Source: Bacteroidota bacterium
Lineage (GTDB): Bacteria; Bacteroidota; Ignavibacteria; Ignavibacteriales; Melioribacteraceae
DNA: 60,664 nt
Reading direction: 5' to 3'
Assembly: GCA_023447335.1 (NCBI GenBank)
Contig: JAEXOD010000061.1
Location: 1-60,664 of the forward strand
A program made the translations under genes and the position numbers. Every line of letters starts with the position of its first letter. Within the stretch, counting starts at the first letter, position 1. The notes below the pieces were generated by a model. That model saw only the letters and a list, made by a program, of their open reading frames with translations. It did not search any database and was not told the DNA's origin. Below are positions 53,259 through 60,664 of the stretch, one piece after another.

Positions 53259-53987
53259 TTAAATTTTAATTTGTGCTGAATTAATTAATTGTCTCATTTC
53301 AGTAATTGCTTTTTCAATACCTACAAAAATTGAGCGTGCAATAACAGATTGACCGATACTTACTTCATCAATATCATCTAAAACAGCAAATTCTTTAATA
53401 TTACTATAATTTAAACCATGTCCTGCATTTACTCCCAATGATAGTTTTTTTGCATATTTTGCCGCTTGTCTAATTCTATCCAGTTCGTCGTACACTTCTT
53501 CTTCATTACGTAAATTTGCATATTTTCCGGTATGGATTTCGATAAAATCCGAATTAATATCTTTAGCTGCATTAATCTGTTCTACATCTGGTTCAATGAA
53601 TAACGAAACTTTAATATCGGCATTGTGTAATTCTTCAATCGTATCTTTAATTAATTCAAGATTGTCAATTACGTTTAATCCTCCTTCAGTAGTAAGCTCT
53701 TGTCGTTTTTCAGGGACTAAGGTTGCCAATTCCGGTTTTACATCGCATGCAATTTCTACTATTTGAGGAACAGCAGCCATTTCTAAATCAAGTTTAGTTT
53801 TAACTAATTCTCGCAAAAGTCTTAAGTCCACTTCATTTATATGTCTTCTATCTTCCCTTAAATGAACAACAATACCGTCAATTCCATATAATTCCGCCAT
53901 CAATGCATATGTTATCGGATCCGGTTCTCTTTCTCCCCTTGCATTTCTTAATGTTGCGACATGATCAATATTTAAACTAAATTTCAT
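53259..53987 (-). CDS. pdxJ: Pyridoxine 5'-phosphate synthase
   Basis: Condenses 3-amino-2-oxopropyl phosphate with deoxyxylulose 5-phosphate in vitamin B6 synthesis. The N-terminus LNIDHVATLRNARGEREPDP, HLREDRRHI, the TEGGLNV loop and SLFIEPD are the PdxJ hallmarks, and GVNAGHGLNYSNI plus ISIGQSVIARSIFVG-like VSIGQSVIARSIF close the barrel. The 242-residue length is normal. It follows a CPBP protease gene by 11 bp and precedes TIGR02757 by 1 bp. No other B6 genes are in the window. Confidence 0.96.
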   Translation of the reverse strand: MKFSLNIDHVATLRNARGEREPDPITYALMAELYGIDGIVVHLREDRRHINEVDLRLLRELVKTKLDLEMAAVPQIVEIACDVKPELATLVPEKRQELTTEGGLNVIDNLELIKDTIEELHNADIKVSLFIEPDVEQINAAKDINSDFIEIHTGKYANLRNEEEVYDELDRIRQAAKYAKKLSLGVNAGHGLNYSNIKEFAVLDDIDEVSIGQSVIARSIFVGIEKAITEMRQLINSAQIKI

Positions 53988-53998
53988 ATTATTACCTT

Positions 53999-54787
53999 TT
54001 AATTAGATATAAAGATTTTTATAATTGAATTCACATCAATTCCGTAGTTATCAGTTCTAAACCTTATAACAGATAGTAAATCAATTATAAACATAATCCC
54101 AAAATGTACTAAAAAACCGTAAAAAAAAGAAGAAGTTTTTATTGCAAGATATCCTAAAATTATACCTCCAATAATAGCACTAAATGTTTCTAAAACGGGT
54201 TTGCCGTTATGTAATATTACAAACGGAATCATTTGAATCAGGATAGCATAGTAATTAAATTTTTTGAATAAACCGAAAAGTAAATATCCTCTAAATATAA
54301 ACTCCCAAGCTAGTAAATAAAATAGCATTCCAAATTCATATATAATAAAAATTTTATAATCAGCTTTTGCCAAAGATAAGTGAGGATATTTTTCGCTAAA
54401 TTCCGGCAAAGATGAGACGATCCACAAAATTGGTACCATAAACAATAAAAATATTAAAGTATAATAAAATCCTTTTTTATCCCCAATTTGGAATCCGTAG
54501 TTAGATATTTTGTCTCGAAAAACAAATTTAATAATTAATATAGTTATAATTAGATAAAGAATTGTATCACAACTAAACCAATATAAAAACTCATATAAAT
54601 CGGCTAATTCACTTCCTTTAAACCACAATGGATAAATATTTTCCCCAAAATATTTCCTTGAGGAGTAATACCAAGAAATTGTTTGCAATATAGGAAATGA
54701 AATTAGAATAGTTAAAATTCTTTTATCTAAAGAGTTGAATATATGTTTAATTTCGGAAATTTCTTTTTGTAACAACTTTTTATTCAT
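53999..54787 (-). CDS. CPBP-family membrane protease (Abi/CaaX-like)
   Basis: A 262-residue protein with about seven membrane segments. The first CPBP motif reads WEFIFRGYLLFG rather than the usual EExxxRG, so the first Glu is Trp; the second motif lies in VILHNGKP and the third in FYGFLVHFGIMFIID (the His). The N-terminal 40 residues are soluble and charged. The family includes CaaX-type prenyl endopeptidases and bacteriocin-immunity proteins; the role here is unknown. It lies 11 bp before pdxJ and after the ALDH terminator, so it probably starts the pdxJ unit. Confidence 0.8.
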   Translation of the reverse strand: MNKKLLQKEISEIKHIFNSLDKRILTILISFPILQTISWYYSSRKYFGENIYPLWFKGSELADLYEFLYWFSCDTILYLIITILIIKFVFRDKISNYGFQIGDKKGFYYTLIFLLFMVPILWIVSSLPEFSEKYPHLSLAKADYKIFIIYEFGMLFYLLAWEFIFRGYLLFGLFKKFNYYAILIQMIPFVILHNGKPVLETFSAIIGGIILGYLAIKTSSFFYGFLVHFGIMFIIDLLSVIRFRTDNYGIDVNSIIKIFISN

Positions 54788-54816
54788 TTAATAATAATCG
54801 GATAACATTGAAATTT

Positions 54817-54852
54817 AAAAAGCCTTCCGAAAACAAAAACGAAAGGCTTTTT
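54817..54852 (-). terminator. Terminator between the ALDH and CPBP genes
   Basis: AAAAAGCCTTCCG (54817-54829) pairs with CGAAAGGCTTTTT (54840-54852), with one mismatch and a 10-nt loop. In the minus direction it follows the ALDH stop by 12 nt and ends in a T-run, so it is a good rho-independent terminator; being symmetric it could also act in the other direction. Confidence 0.85.
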
Positions 54853-54864
54853 ATTGTAAAATAA

Positions 54865-56397
54865 CTATATATCAAACTTTATTCCTTGAGCTAAAGGTAA
54901 AGTGTTTCCGTAGTTTATTGTATTTGTTTGTCTTCTCATATAGGCTTTCCATGAATCACTACCAGATTCGCGACCGCCTCCGGTTTCTTTTTCGCCTCCG
55001 AAAGCTCCGCCGATTTCCGCACCGCTAGTACCGATATTAACATTTGCAATCCCGCAATCTGATCCTGAGGCAGATAAAAACTCTTCTGCTTCTCTCATAT
55101 TTAATGTGAATATTGCAGAAGATAAACCTTGTACTACACCGTTCTGAAGTTCAATTGCATTTGTTACGTCACCCGAATATTTAATTAAATATAAAATAGG
55201 AGCGAAAGTCTCTTCTTGTACAATTTCAAATCTATTTTCAGCTTCAACAATCGCTGGAACTATATAACAACCAGATTCGTACCCTTCACCGGTTAATATA
55301 TCACCTCCGAAAATTACTTTTCCCCCTTCTTTCTCGGCTCGTACCAAAGCGTCCTTAAAAGCGCTTACGGCTGCTTTATCAATTAAAGGTCCAACGTGAT
55401 TTTTAGAATCTAACGGACTTCCTATTTTTAAAGCTGAATATGCTTTAACTAAAGATTCTTTTACTTTATCGTAAATTTCTTCATGAATAATTAATCGTCT
55501 AGTGGTTGTGCAACGTTGTCCCGCAGTTCCGACAGCTCCAAATACAATTGCAGGTATTGCCATTTTTAAATCTGAATTATTTGATAATATAATCGCATTA
55601 TTTCCACCAAGTTCCAAAATAGCTCTACCGAATCTTTTCGCAATTACTTCAGCAGCATGTCTTCCGACATTAGTTGAACCTGTAATAGATACTAATGGAA
55701 CTCTATTATCATTTAACATCATCTCACCTACGGTAGAACCTTTACCAATAATTAACGAGAACAAACCTTCAGGTAGATTATTCTCTCTTATTACGTCTGC
55801 CAAAATATTTTGAACTGCTATTGCAGTTAAAGGAACTTTTGAAGATGGTTTCCAAAGATTAGAATCTCCGCAAACCGTTGCAAGCATTGAATTCCAAGAC
55901 CAAACTGCGACTGGAAAGTTAAAAGCACTAATAATACCAACAATTCCGAGAGGATGATACTGATCATACATTCTGTGTTTAGGACGTTCCGAATGCATTG
56001 TAAACCCATATAGTTGCCGGCTTAAACCAACTGCAAAATCGCAGATATCAATCATCTCTTGAACCTCACCTAAACCTTCTTGCAATGATTTTCCCATCTC
56101 ATAAGACACAAGAGTTCCTAAAGGTTCTTTGTATTCGCGAAGTTTTAATCCGACTAATCTTACTATTTCACCACGCTTGGGTGCAGGAACATTTCGCCAT
56201 TCTAAAAAAGCTTTGTGTGCAGCATCAGATACTTTTTTATAATCTTCAACAGAAGCTTGATACACAGATGCAATAAATTTTCCGTCAACAGGAGAGTAAA
56301 TCTTTAATTCGCCGGCATCTTTAGTTTCATTCCAAATTAAACCGGTTGATGAGCCAAAATTCTTTTCTTTGATTCCTAATTTTGATAAAAATTCCAT
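54865..56397 (-). CDS. ALDH7-type aldehyde dehydrogenase (aminoadipate semialdehyde/piperideine-6-carboxylate dehydrogenase-like)
   Basis: NAD(P)-dependent aldehyde dehydrogenase of 510 residues. Catalytic residues C296 (TAGQRCTTTRRL), E262 (LELGGNNAI), N160 (SAFNFPVA) and K183 (LWKPSSKVP) are all present. The GTAGQRCTTTRRL and ELGGNNAII signatures are those of ALDH7 (antiquitin), which oxidises alpha-aminoadipate semialdehyde in lysine breakdown or osmolyte-related aldehydes. No lysine catabolism genes are next to it, so the true substrate is open. ATG start with AAAGGGA upstream. A likely promoter/operator region precedes it (56456-56484). Confidence 0.9.
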   Translation of the reverse strand: MEFLSKLGIKEKNFGSSTGLIWNETKDAGELKIYSPVDGKFIASVYQASVEDYKKVSDAAHKAFLEWRNVPAPKRGEIVRLVGLKLREYKEPLGTLVSYEMGKSLQEGLGEVQEMIDICDFAVGLSRQLYGFTMHSERPKHRMYDQYHPLGIVGIISAFNFPVAVWSWNSMLATVCGDSNLWKPSSKVPLTAIAVQNILADVIRENNLPEGLFSLIIGKGSTVGEMMLNDNRVPLVSITGSTNVGRHAAEVIAKRFGRAILELGGNNAIILSNNSDLKMAIPAIVFGAVGTAGQRCTTTRRLIIHEEIYDKVKESLVKAYSALKIGSPLDSKNHVGPLIDKAAVSAFKDALVRAEKEGGKVIFGGDILTGEGYESGCYIVPAIVEAENRFEIVQEETFAPILYLIKYSGDVTNAIELQNGVVQGLSSAIFTLNMREAEEFLSASGSDCGIANVNIGTSGAEIGGAFGGEKETGGGRESGSDSWKAYMRRQTNTINYGNTLPLAQGIKFDI

Positions 56398-56455
56398 ATG
56401 TTTCCCTTTTCGTTGTTGTTGGATATTAAAGTAAAGATTTTAATATTTATACGGT

Positions 56456-56484
56456 ACGTTACGATATTATAATATCAAAATCAA
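56456..56484 (-). promoter_or_regulatory. Possible ALDH promoter with operator-like palindrome
   Basis: A perfect 14-nt palindrome, GATATTATAATATC, lies at 56463-56476, inside the 17-bp spacer between TTGATT (56484-56479) and TAACGT (56461-56456) on the minus strand. The -35 is fair and the -10 weak, so the promoter is uncertain. A palindrome in this position could bind a repressor, or provide a TATAAT-type -10 itself. Confidence 0.35.
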
Positions 56485-56525
56485 GTGAATTTTTATGCAA
56501 AATGGGCAATAATTAATTTAAAAAG

Positions 56526-56562
56526 AAAAAAGCTCCTTCTTAAAATAAAAAGGAGCTTTTCT
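56526..56562 (-). terminator. Terminator of the DHOD-like gene
   Basis: AAAAGCTCCTT (56528-56538) pairs with AAGGAGCTTTT (56550-56560), an 11-bp stem with an 11-nt loop, followed in the minus direction by a T-rich stretch. It lies 17 nt after the DHOD-like stop at 56577. Confidence 0.82.
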
Positions 56563-56576
56563 TAAACAAAAATAAT

Positions 56577-57575
56577 CTAAATAATCAATTTATAGCTATT
56601 TAAAGCTTTCATATAATTTGCGCGTTCAAATGCAGCAGGTTCTTCAACAGATTTTTGACTCATACTACCTTTCATAAATTCGATTGAAGGATATTCGTTT
56701 TCTTCCATCCATTTTTTCATTTCGGCAATAATTTCTGTTACTCTACCGCGTCCGTTTCTTAAAATTTCACTACATAACATTGTAACATCGCTTCCTGCCA
56801 TAATCATTTTGATTACGTCTTCAGCAGTCTGAATTCCGCTGGTTGCAGCCAAACTTGCATTAAGTTTACCGAATAATATTGAGATCCAACGTAAAGGTAA
56901 ACGCATTTCCCAATTACTACTTAAAACTAAATTAGGAACAACACTTAAATTAGCTAAGTCAATATCAGGTTGATAAAATCTGTTAAACAATACTAACCCG
57001 TCTGCACCTGCTTTATCTAACTGCGAGGCTAAATTAGCTAATGAAGTGAAATAAGGGCTTAATTTTACAGATACAGGAATATTTGTATTACTTTTAACTG
57101 CTTTTAAAGTGTCAATGTACATTGTTTCAATTTCTGAAGCGGTTAATTGTGGACTTGTCGGAATATAATATATGTTTAATTCCAAAGCAGAAGCACCTGC
57201 TTCTTCAATGTTTTTTGCATATTTTACCCAACCGCCAGTACTTACACCATTCAAACTACCAATGATTGGTATATCAACAGATTTTTTAAGTTTTGCAATA
57301 TGATCCAAATATTCATAAGGACCTGTTCTAAATTCTTCCGGTTGTGGGAAATAAGATATTGCTTCAGCGTAACTTTCAGCTCCATAAGTTAAATAGTGGT
57401 CTAATTCTCCGGATTCGTGGCTAATTTGCTCTTCAAACAAAGAATACACAACTACCGCAGCAGCTCCTGCATCTTCTAAAGCTTTTACGCTATCAACTGA
57501 TTCTGATAAAGGTGAAGCTGATGAAACTATAGGGTTCTTTAATTTTAACCCCATATATGTTGTTGTTAAATCCAT
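56577..57575 (-). CDS. Dihydroorotate-dehydrogenase-like flavoprotein next to nifJ
   Basis: A 332-residue TIM-barrel flavoprotein. It begins MDLTTTYMGLKLKNPIVSSA and contains NIPVSVKLSPYFT, SLNGVSTGGWVKYAKNIEEA and GSDVTMLCSEILRNG, all DHOD family pattern. Where class 1 DHODs have the catalytic loop N-x-SCPN, this protein reads LELNIYYIPTSPQ, lacking the catalytic Cys or Ser. It is therefore probably not a pyrimidine enzyme. Family members lie beside nifJ in many anaerobes, suggesting a link with pyruvate oxidation or ferredoxin electron flow. I chose the ATG at 57575 (GGAG 5 nt upstream); a longer TTG frame starts inside the nifJ terminator hairpin and is rejected. Confidence 0.85.
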   Translation of the reverse strand: MDLTTTYMGLKLKNPIVSSASPLSESVDSVKALEDAGAAAVVVYSLFEEQISHESGELDHYLTYGAESYAEAISYFPQPEEFRTGPYEYLDHIAKLKKSVDIPIIGSLNGVSTGGWVKYAKNIEEAGASALELNIYYIPTSPQLTASEIETMYIDTLKAVKSNTNIPVSVKLSPYFTSLANLASQLDKAGADGLVLFNRFYQPDIDLANLSVVPNLVLSSNWEMRLPLRWISILFGKLNASLAATSGIQTAEDVIKMIMAGSDVTMLCSEILRNGRGRVTEIIAEMKKWMEENEYPSIEFMKGSMSQKSVEEPAAFERANYMKALNSYKLII

Positions 57576-57580
57576 TTTTA

Positions 57581-57584
57581 CTCC
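57581..57584 (-). promoter_or_regulatory. Ribosome binding site of the DHOD-like gene
   Basis: GGAG on the minus strand, 5 nt before the ATG at 57575. It settles the start against a longer TTG frame at 57620. Confidence 0.75.
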
Positions 57585-57603
57585 AAAATTATTTAAAATT
57601 TTT

Positions 57604-57629
57604 GAAAAACTGCCCTGCAATTGCAGGGC
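57604..57629 (-). terminator. Hairpin terminator between nifJ and the DHOD-like gene
   Basis: GCCCTGCAATTGCAGGGC (57612-57629) is an 18-nt perfect palindrome, followed on the minus strand by AGTTTTT (57611-57605). It lies 8 nt after the nifJ stop. It is a rho-independent terminator by shape, so the downstream DHOD-like gene is either expressed by read-through or from its own start signal. Confidence 0.82.
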
Positions 57630-57637
57630 TATAATTA

Positions 57638-60600
57638 TTAATTTTCAGTTTTTGGTCCGAATTCAAGAGATGCTAATTGTTCGTAATATCTCCAACGTTT
57701 ATTAACTTCTTCTTGAGCTAAAGCTAAAAGTTCTTTCGCAATTTCAGGATGTGATTTTGTTAACATTTTATAACGTGTTTCGTTGTAAATGTAATCTTCT
57801 AACTTTATCTTTGGAGCTTTTGAATCTAATTTTAAAGGATTCTTTCCTTCATCTGTTAAAGCTGGGTTATATCTAAATAATGGCCAATGTCCGCTATCAA
57901 CTGCTAATTTTTGGCATTCAAAACCTTTAGCCATGTTAATACCGTGAGCAATACAATGAGAATATGCAATAATTAAAGATGGGCCGTCATATGATTCTGC
58001 TTCAACAAACGCACGAATTGTATGTAAATCATTTGAACCCATTGCAACTTTAGCTACATAAACATTTCCGTAACTCATTGCCATTAAGCCTAAGTCTTTT
58101 TTACCCATACGTTTTCCAGCTGCAGCAAATTTGGCTACTGCACCGATACTTGTAGATTTAGACATTTGACCGCCGGTGTTTGAGTAAACTTCGGTATCAA
58201 GTACTAAGATGTTTACATTTTTTCCGCTAGCTAATACGTGATCTAATCCACCGTAACCAATATCATATGCCCAACCGTCACCGCCTATAATCCAAACAGA
58301 TTTTTTCACTAAAAATTCAGTCAGATCATTCAATCTGGCAGCATCCGGATCACTAATTGTGCTTAATTTATCTTTTAATATCACTACTCTTTCTCTTTGT
58401 TCGTAAATGCCTGCTTCATCTTTTTGATCTGCATTTAGAATTGCATTTACTAATTCTTCACCAACTTGAGAAGAAAGTTTAACGAGTAATTCTTTTGCTT
58501 GTTCGTTTTGTTTATCAATAGTAACACGCATACCAAATCCAAATTCTGCGTTGTCTTCAAATAAAGAGTTAGCCCATGCAGGACCACGTCCGTTTTTATT
58601 TGTTGTCCAAGGAGTAGTAGGTAAGTTAGCACCATAAATTGATGAACAACCGGTAGCATTAGCAATATAACTTCTATCGCCAAATAATTGAGAAACTAAT
58701 TTTACATATGGTGTTTCACCGCAACCGGAGCAAGCACCTGAGAACTCAAATAAAGGTTCTAATAATTGGCTACCTTGAACAGAAGTAACATTTAATTTTG
58801 ATCTGTCAAATTCAGGTATGTTTAAGAAAAATTCAAAATTTTCTCTTTCTGCATCACGAATCGGAATTTGTGGTGCCATGTTTAAAGCTTTGAATTTAGG
58901 CTCTTTTTTGTTTTTTGCCGGACATACTTCATAACATAGTTCGCAACCTGTACAATCTTCAACCGCTACTTGAATTGTATAAGCTAAGTCTTTGAATTCT
59001 TTACCTTTTGCATCTACATATTTAAAAGTATTTGGAGCATCTTTTAATAATTCTTTATCGTAAACTTTAATTCTTATTGCGGCATGCGGACAAGCTAACG
59101 AACATTTACCGCATTGAATACATACTTCTGGATCCCAAGTCGGAACTTCTAAAGCGATATTTCTTTTTTCCCATTTTGTTGTACCCGATGGATAAACACC
59201 GTCTATAGGCATATCACTAACAGGTATTTCATCACCTTTACCTGCCATCATTTTAGCAAGAACGTTTTTAACAAAATCAGGAGCATTATCACTTACAATC
59301 GGAGGTAATTCAATTGTGCTAGTAGCAACCGAAGGAACTTCAACTTCAAATAAATGTTCTAAAGTTTTGTCCACTGCTTCATAATTCTTAGCAACTATTT
59401 GTTCGCCTTTTGAACCATAAGTTTTTTTGATTGCTTTTTTAATTTGATCAATTGCTTCATCTTTTGGTAAAACTCCGGAAATAGCGAAGAAGCATGTTTG
59501 CATGATGGTATTAATTCTACCGCCCATACCTGTTTCGTGCGCTACAGAATTAGCATTAATTACATAGAATTTTAATTTTTTTGCAATTATTTGTTCTTGA
59601 ACTTTACGAGGTAATTTATCCCAAACTTCGTCTTTTTCAAATGGACTGTTTAATAAAAAAGTTCCGCTTTCGGCAATGTTTCCTAATACGTCAAATTTGT
59701 TTAATAATTCAAACAAGTGACAACCGATAAACTGAGCTGTTTGAATTAAATAGCTACTGCGAATAGGGGTTTTTCCAAATCTTAAGTGAGAAATAGTTGT
59801 TGAACCGGATTTTTTTGAATCGTAAACAAAATATCCTTGTGCAAAATTATTTGTTTCTTCACCGATAATTTTAATTGAATTTTTATTTGCACCAACTGTA
59901 CCGTCAGCACCAAGACCATAAAATAATGAACATTTTACATCTTTACCTTCGATTACAAAAGTAGGATCATATTCTAAACTAGAATTGGTAATATCTTCAA
60001 CTATACCTACGGTAAAATGATTTTTCGGGCATTCTTTTTCTAATTCATCAAAAATTGTTTTTACCATTGCCGGTGTAAATTCTTTTGATGATAAACCATA
60101 TCTTCCGCCAATAATTTTTGGCATTTTTTCAAACGGTTTGTTATCAGAATTCATCATTTCGGAAATTGCTGTAACAACGTCAAGATATAATGGTTCGCCT
60201 AAGGCACCGGGTTCTTTTGTTCTATCTAAAACTGCAATGCTTTCAACTGTTTTTGGTAAAGCTTCAATAAAGTGTTTAACAGAAAATGGTCTAAATAATC
60301 TAACTTTAATAATACCGACTTTTTCATCTTTACTGTTTAAATATTCAACTGTTTCATGTGCAGTTTCAGCACCGCTACCCATTAATATAATTACTTTTTT
60401 AGCATCAGGGGCACCTATGTAATCAAATAGATGGTATTCTCTACCTGTAATTTCTGCTAATTTATCCATTGCATTCTGAATAATATCGGCACTTTCTAAA
60501 TACAATTTATTAATAGTTTCACGTCCCTGGAAATAAACATCAGGATTTTGTGCAGTACCTCTAATTGATGGATGTTCTGGTGATAAAGCTCTTGCTCTTA

Positions 60601-60664
60601 TTGCAGAAACATATTTATCATCAATCATTGCTTTTAAATCTTCAACTTCCAATTGTTCAATTTT
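57638..60664 (-). CDS. nifJ: Pyruvate:ferredoxin (flavodoxin) oxidoreductase, 5' end beyond the right edge
   Basis: Single-chain PFOR that oxidises pyruvate to acetyl-CoA and CO2 and reduces ferredoxin or flavodoxin. About 1008 codons are visible; full-length enzymes are about 1170-1200, so the N-terminal TPP-binding part (about 170-190 residues) is missing. The frame is open to the edge (KIEQLEVEDLKAMIDD...), so the TTG at 60652 is not the start. Visible domains: RARALSPEHPSIRGTAQNPD, the EKR region, two [4Fe-4S] motifs (CIQCGKCSLACPH and CTGCELCYEVCPA), a further C-x2-C at ACSGCGE and the C-terminal TPP/Mg site GGDGWAYDIGYGG. Indicates anaerobic or facultative metabolism. Confidence 0.95.
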   Translation of the reverse strand, partial: KIEQLEVEDLKAMIDDKYVSAIRARALSPEHPSIRGTAQNPDVYFQGRETINKLYLESADIIQNAMDKLAEITGREYHLFDYIGAPDAKKVIILMGSGAETAHETVEYLNSKDEKVGIIKVRLFRPFSVKHFIEALPKTVESIAVLDRTKEPGALGEPLYLDVVTAISEMMNSDNKPFEKMPKIIGGRYGLSSKEFTPAMVKTIFDELEKECPKNHFTVGIVEDITNSSLEYDPTFVIEGKDVKCSLFYGLGADGTVGANKNSIKIIGEETNNFAQGYFVYDSKKSGSTTISHLRFGKTPIRSSYLIQTAQFIGCHLFELLNKFDVLGNIAESGTFLLNSPFEKDEVWDKLPRKVQEQIIAKKLKFYVINANSVAHETGMGGRINTIMQTCFFAISGVLPKDEAIDQIKKAIKKTYGSKGEQIVAKNYEAVDKTLEHLFEVEVPSVATSTIELPPIVSDNAPDFVKNVLAKMMAGKGDEIPVSDMPIDGVYPSGTTKWEKRNIALEVPTWDPEVCIQCGKCSLACPHAAIRIKVYDKELLKDAPNTFKYVDAKGKEFKDLAYTIQVAVEDCTGCELCYEVCPAKNKKEPKFKALNMAPQIPIRDAERENFEFFLNIPEFDRSKLNVTSVQGSQLLEPLFEFSGACSGCGETPYVKLVSQLFGDRSYIANATGCSSIYGANLPTTPWTTNKNGRGPAWANSLFEDNAEFGFGMRVTIDKQNEQAKELLVKLSSQVGEELVNAILNADQKDEAGIYEQRERVVILKDKLSTISDPDAARLNDLTEFLVKKSVWIIGGDGWAYDIGYGGLDHVLASGKNVNILVLDTEVYSNTGGQMSKSTSIGAVAKFAAAGKRMGKKDLGLMAMSYGNVYVAKVAMGSNDLHTIRAFVEAESYDGPSLIIAYSHCIAHGINMAKGFECQKLAVDSGHWPLFRYNPALTDEGKNPLKLDSKAPKIKLEDYIYNETRYKMLTKSHPEIAKELLALAQEEVNKRWRYYEQLASLEFGPKTEN

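Noticed and set aside
56577..57575. Calling this gene pyrD
   Set aside because: The catalytic Cys/Ser of true DHODs is absent and it is paired with nifJ.
57576..57620. Longer start of the DHOD-like gene at a TTG
   Set aside because: The TTG lies inside the nifJ terminator palindrome and family similarity begins at the ATG at 57575.
1..60664. CRISPR arrays, tRNA, rRNA, insertion sequences, prophage
   Set aside because: No direct-repeat arrays, transposase or phage genes and no cloverleaf or rRNA-like sequence were seen in reading; a tRNA scan was not possible here.

Overview
This is an AT-rich, gene-dense bacterial chromosome segment with almost no non-coding DNA (largest gap about 200 bp). 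The organism looks like a free-living Gram-negative member of the Bacteroidota/Chlorobiota/Ignavibacteriota (FCB) group. The evidence is two large exported proteins ending in type IX secretion sorting domains (one with the NYPNPFNP motif), an OmpP1/FadL porin, a Wzi-like barrel, an LpoB-type lipoprotein cluster, DUF2279, HPr kinase, and a single-chain pyruvate:ferredoxin oxidoreductase. Two well-formed promoters are classical sigma70-like (TTGACT, 16-17 bp spacer), not the TTTG/TAnnTTTG type of Bacteroidia, and the tail motif is typical of Ignavibacteria-like lineages. I therefore lean to that side, without certainty. No rRNA, tRNA, CRISPR, transposon, prophage or integron was found.

Layout. 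(1) 1-41372, all minus strand, read right to left as consecutive operons. These are exbB-exbD-exbD (ending at a clear terminator); yqeY-cvpA-mutS2-accC-BCCP; the FadL porin, a SPOR lipoprotein and two T9SS cargo proteins; ssb; a CNNM/CorC-like protein, an MCE protein, gamma-glutamyltransferase and acpS; mnmA, an HNH nuclease and trpS; scpA-scpB-rluB-PBP4; lysS, DUF2279, GT2, the Wzi-like barrel and an S41 protease; DUF3108, a gamma carbonic anhydrase-like protein, an MBL hydrolase, ybeY, a Smg/DUF494 protein and topA; then xer-hpf-hprK, an M23 peptidase and a DUF2795 gene cut by the left edge. (2) 41451-51106, plus strand: polA, the LpoB/COG3014/LPP20-like trio, an ABC-2 permease, nadD, an exported DK..HF protein and an NtrC-type sigma54 activator. 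(3) 51108-60664, minus strand: a PAS-only sensor, a TIGR02757 protein, pdxJ, a CPBP membrane protease, an ALDH7-type dehydrogenase, a DHOD-like flavoprotein and nifJ (cut by the right edge).

Most genes are housekeeping: chromosome segregation and topology, tRNA charging and thiolation, ribosome maturation and hibernation, envelope energisation, peptidoglycan remodelling and cofactor synthesis. Many neighbours overlap by 1-40 nt, implying translational coupling.

I see no obvious unknown defence or mobile system. The items most worth a second look are the DHOD-like protein beside nifJ that has lost the DHOD catalytic Cys/Ser, the three-gene exported-protein cluster behind polA, the sigma54 activator and kinase-less PAS protein that end 1 bp apart, the T9SS cargo carrying an NlpC/P60-like peptidase domain, the TrpRS with an iron-sulfur cysteine motif, and two unrelated-looking exported proteins sharing a VanZ/DUF2279-like motif pattern.
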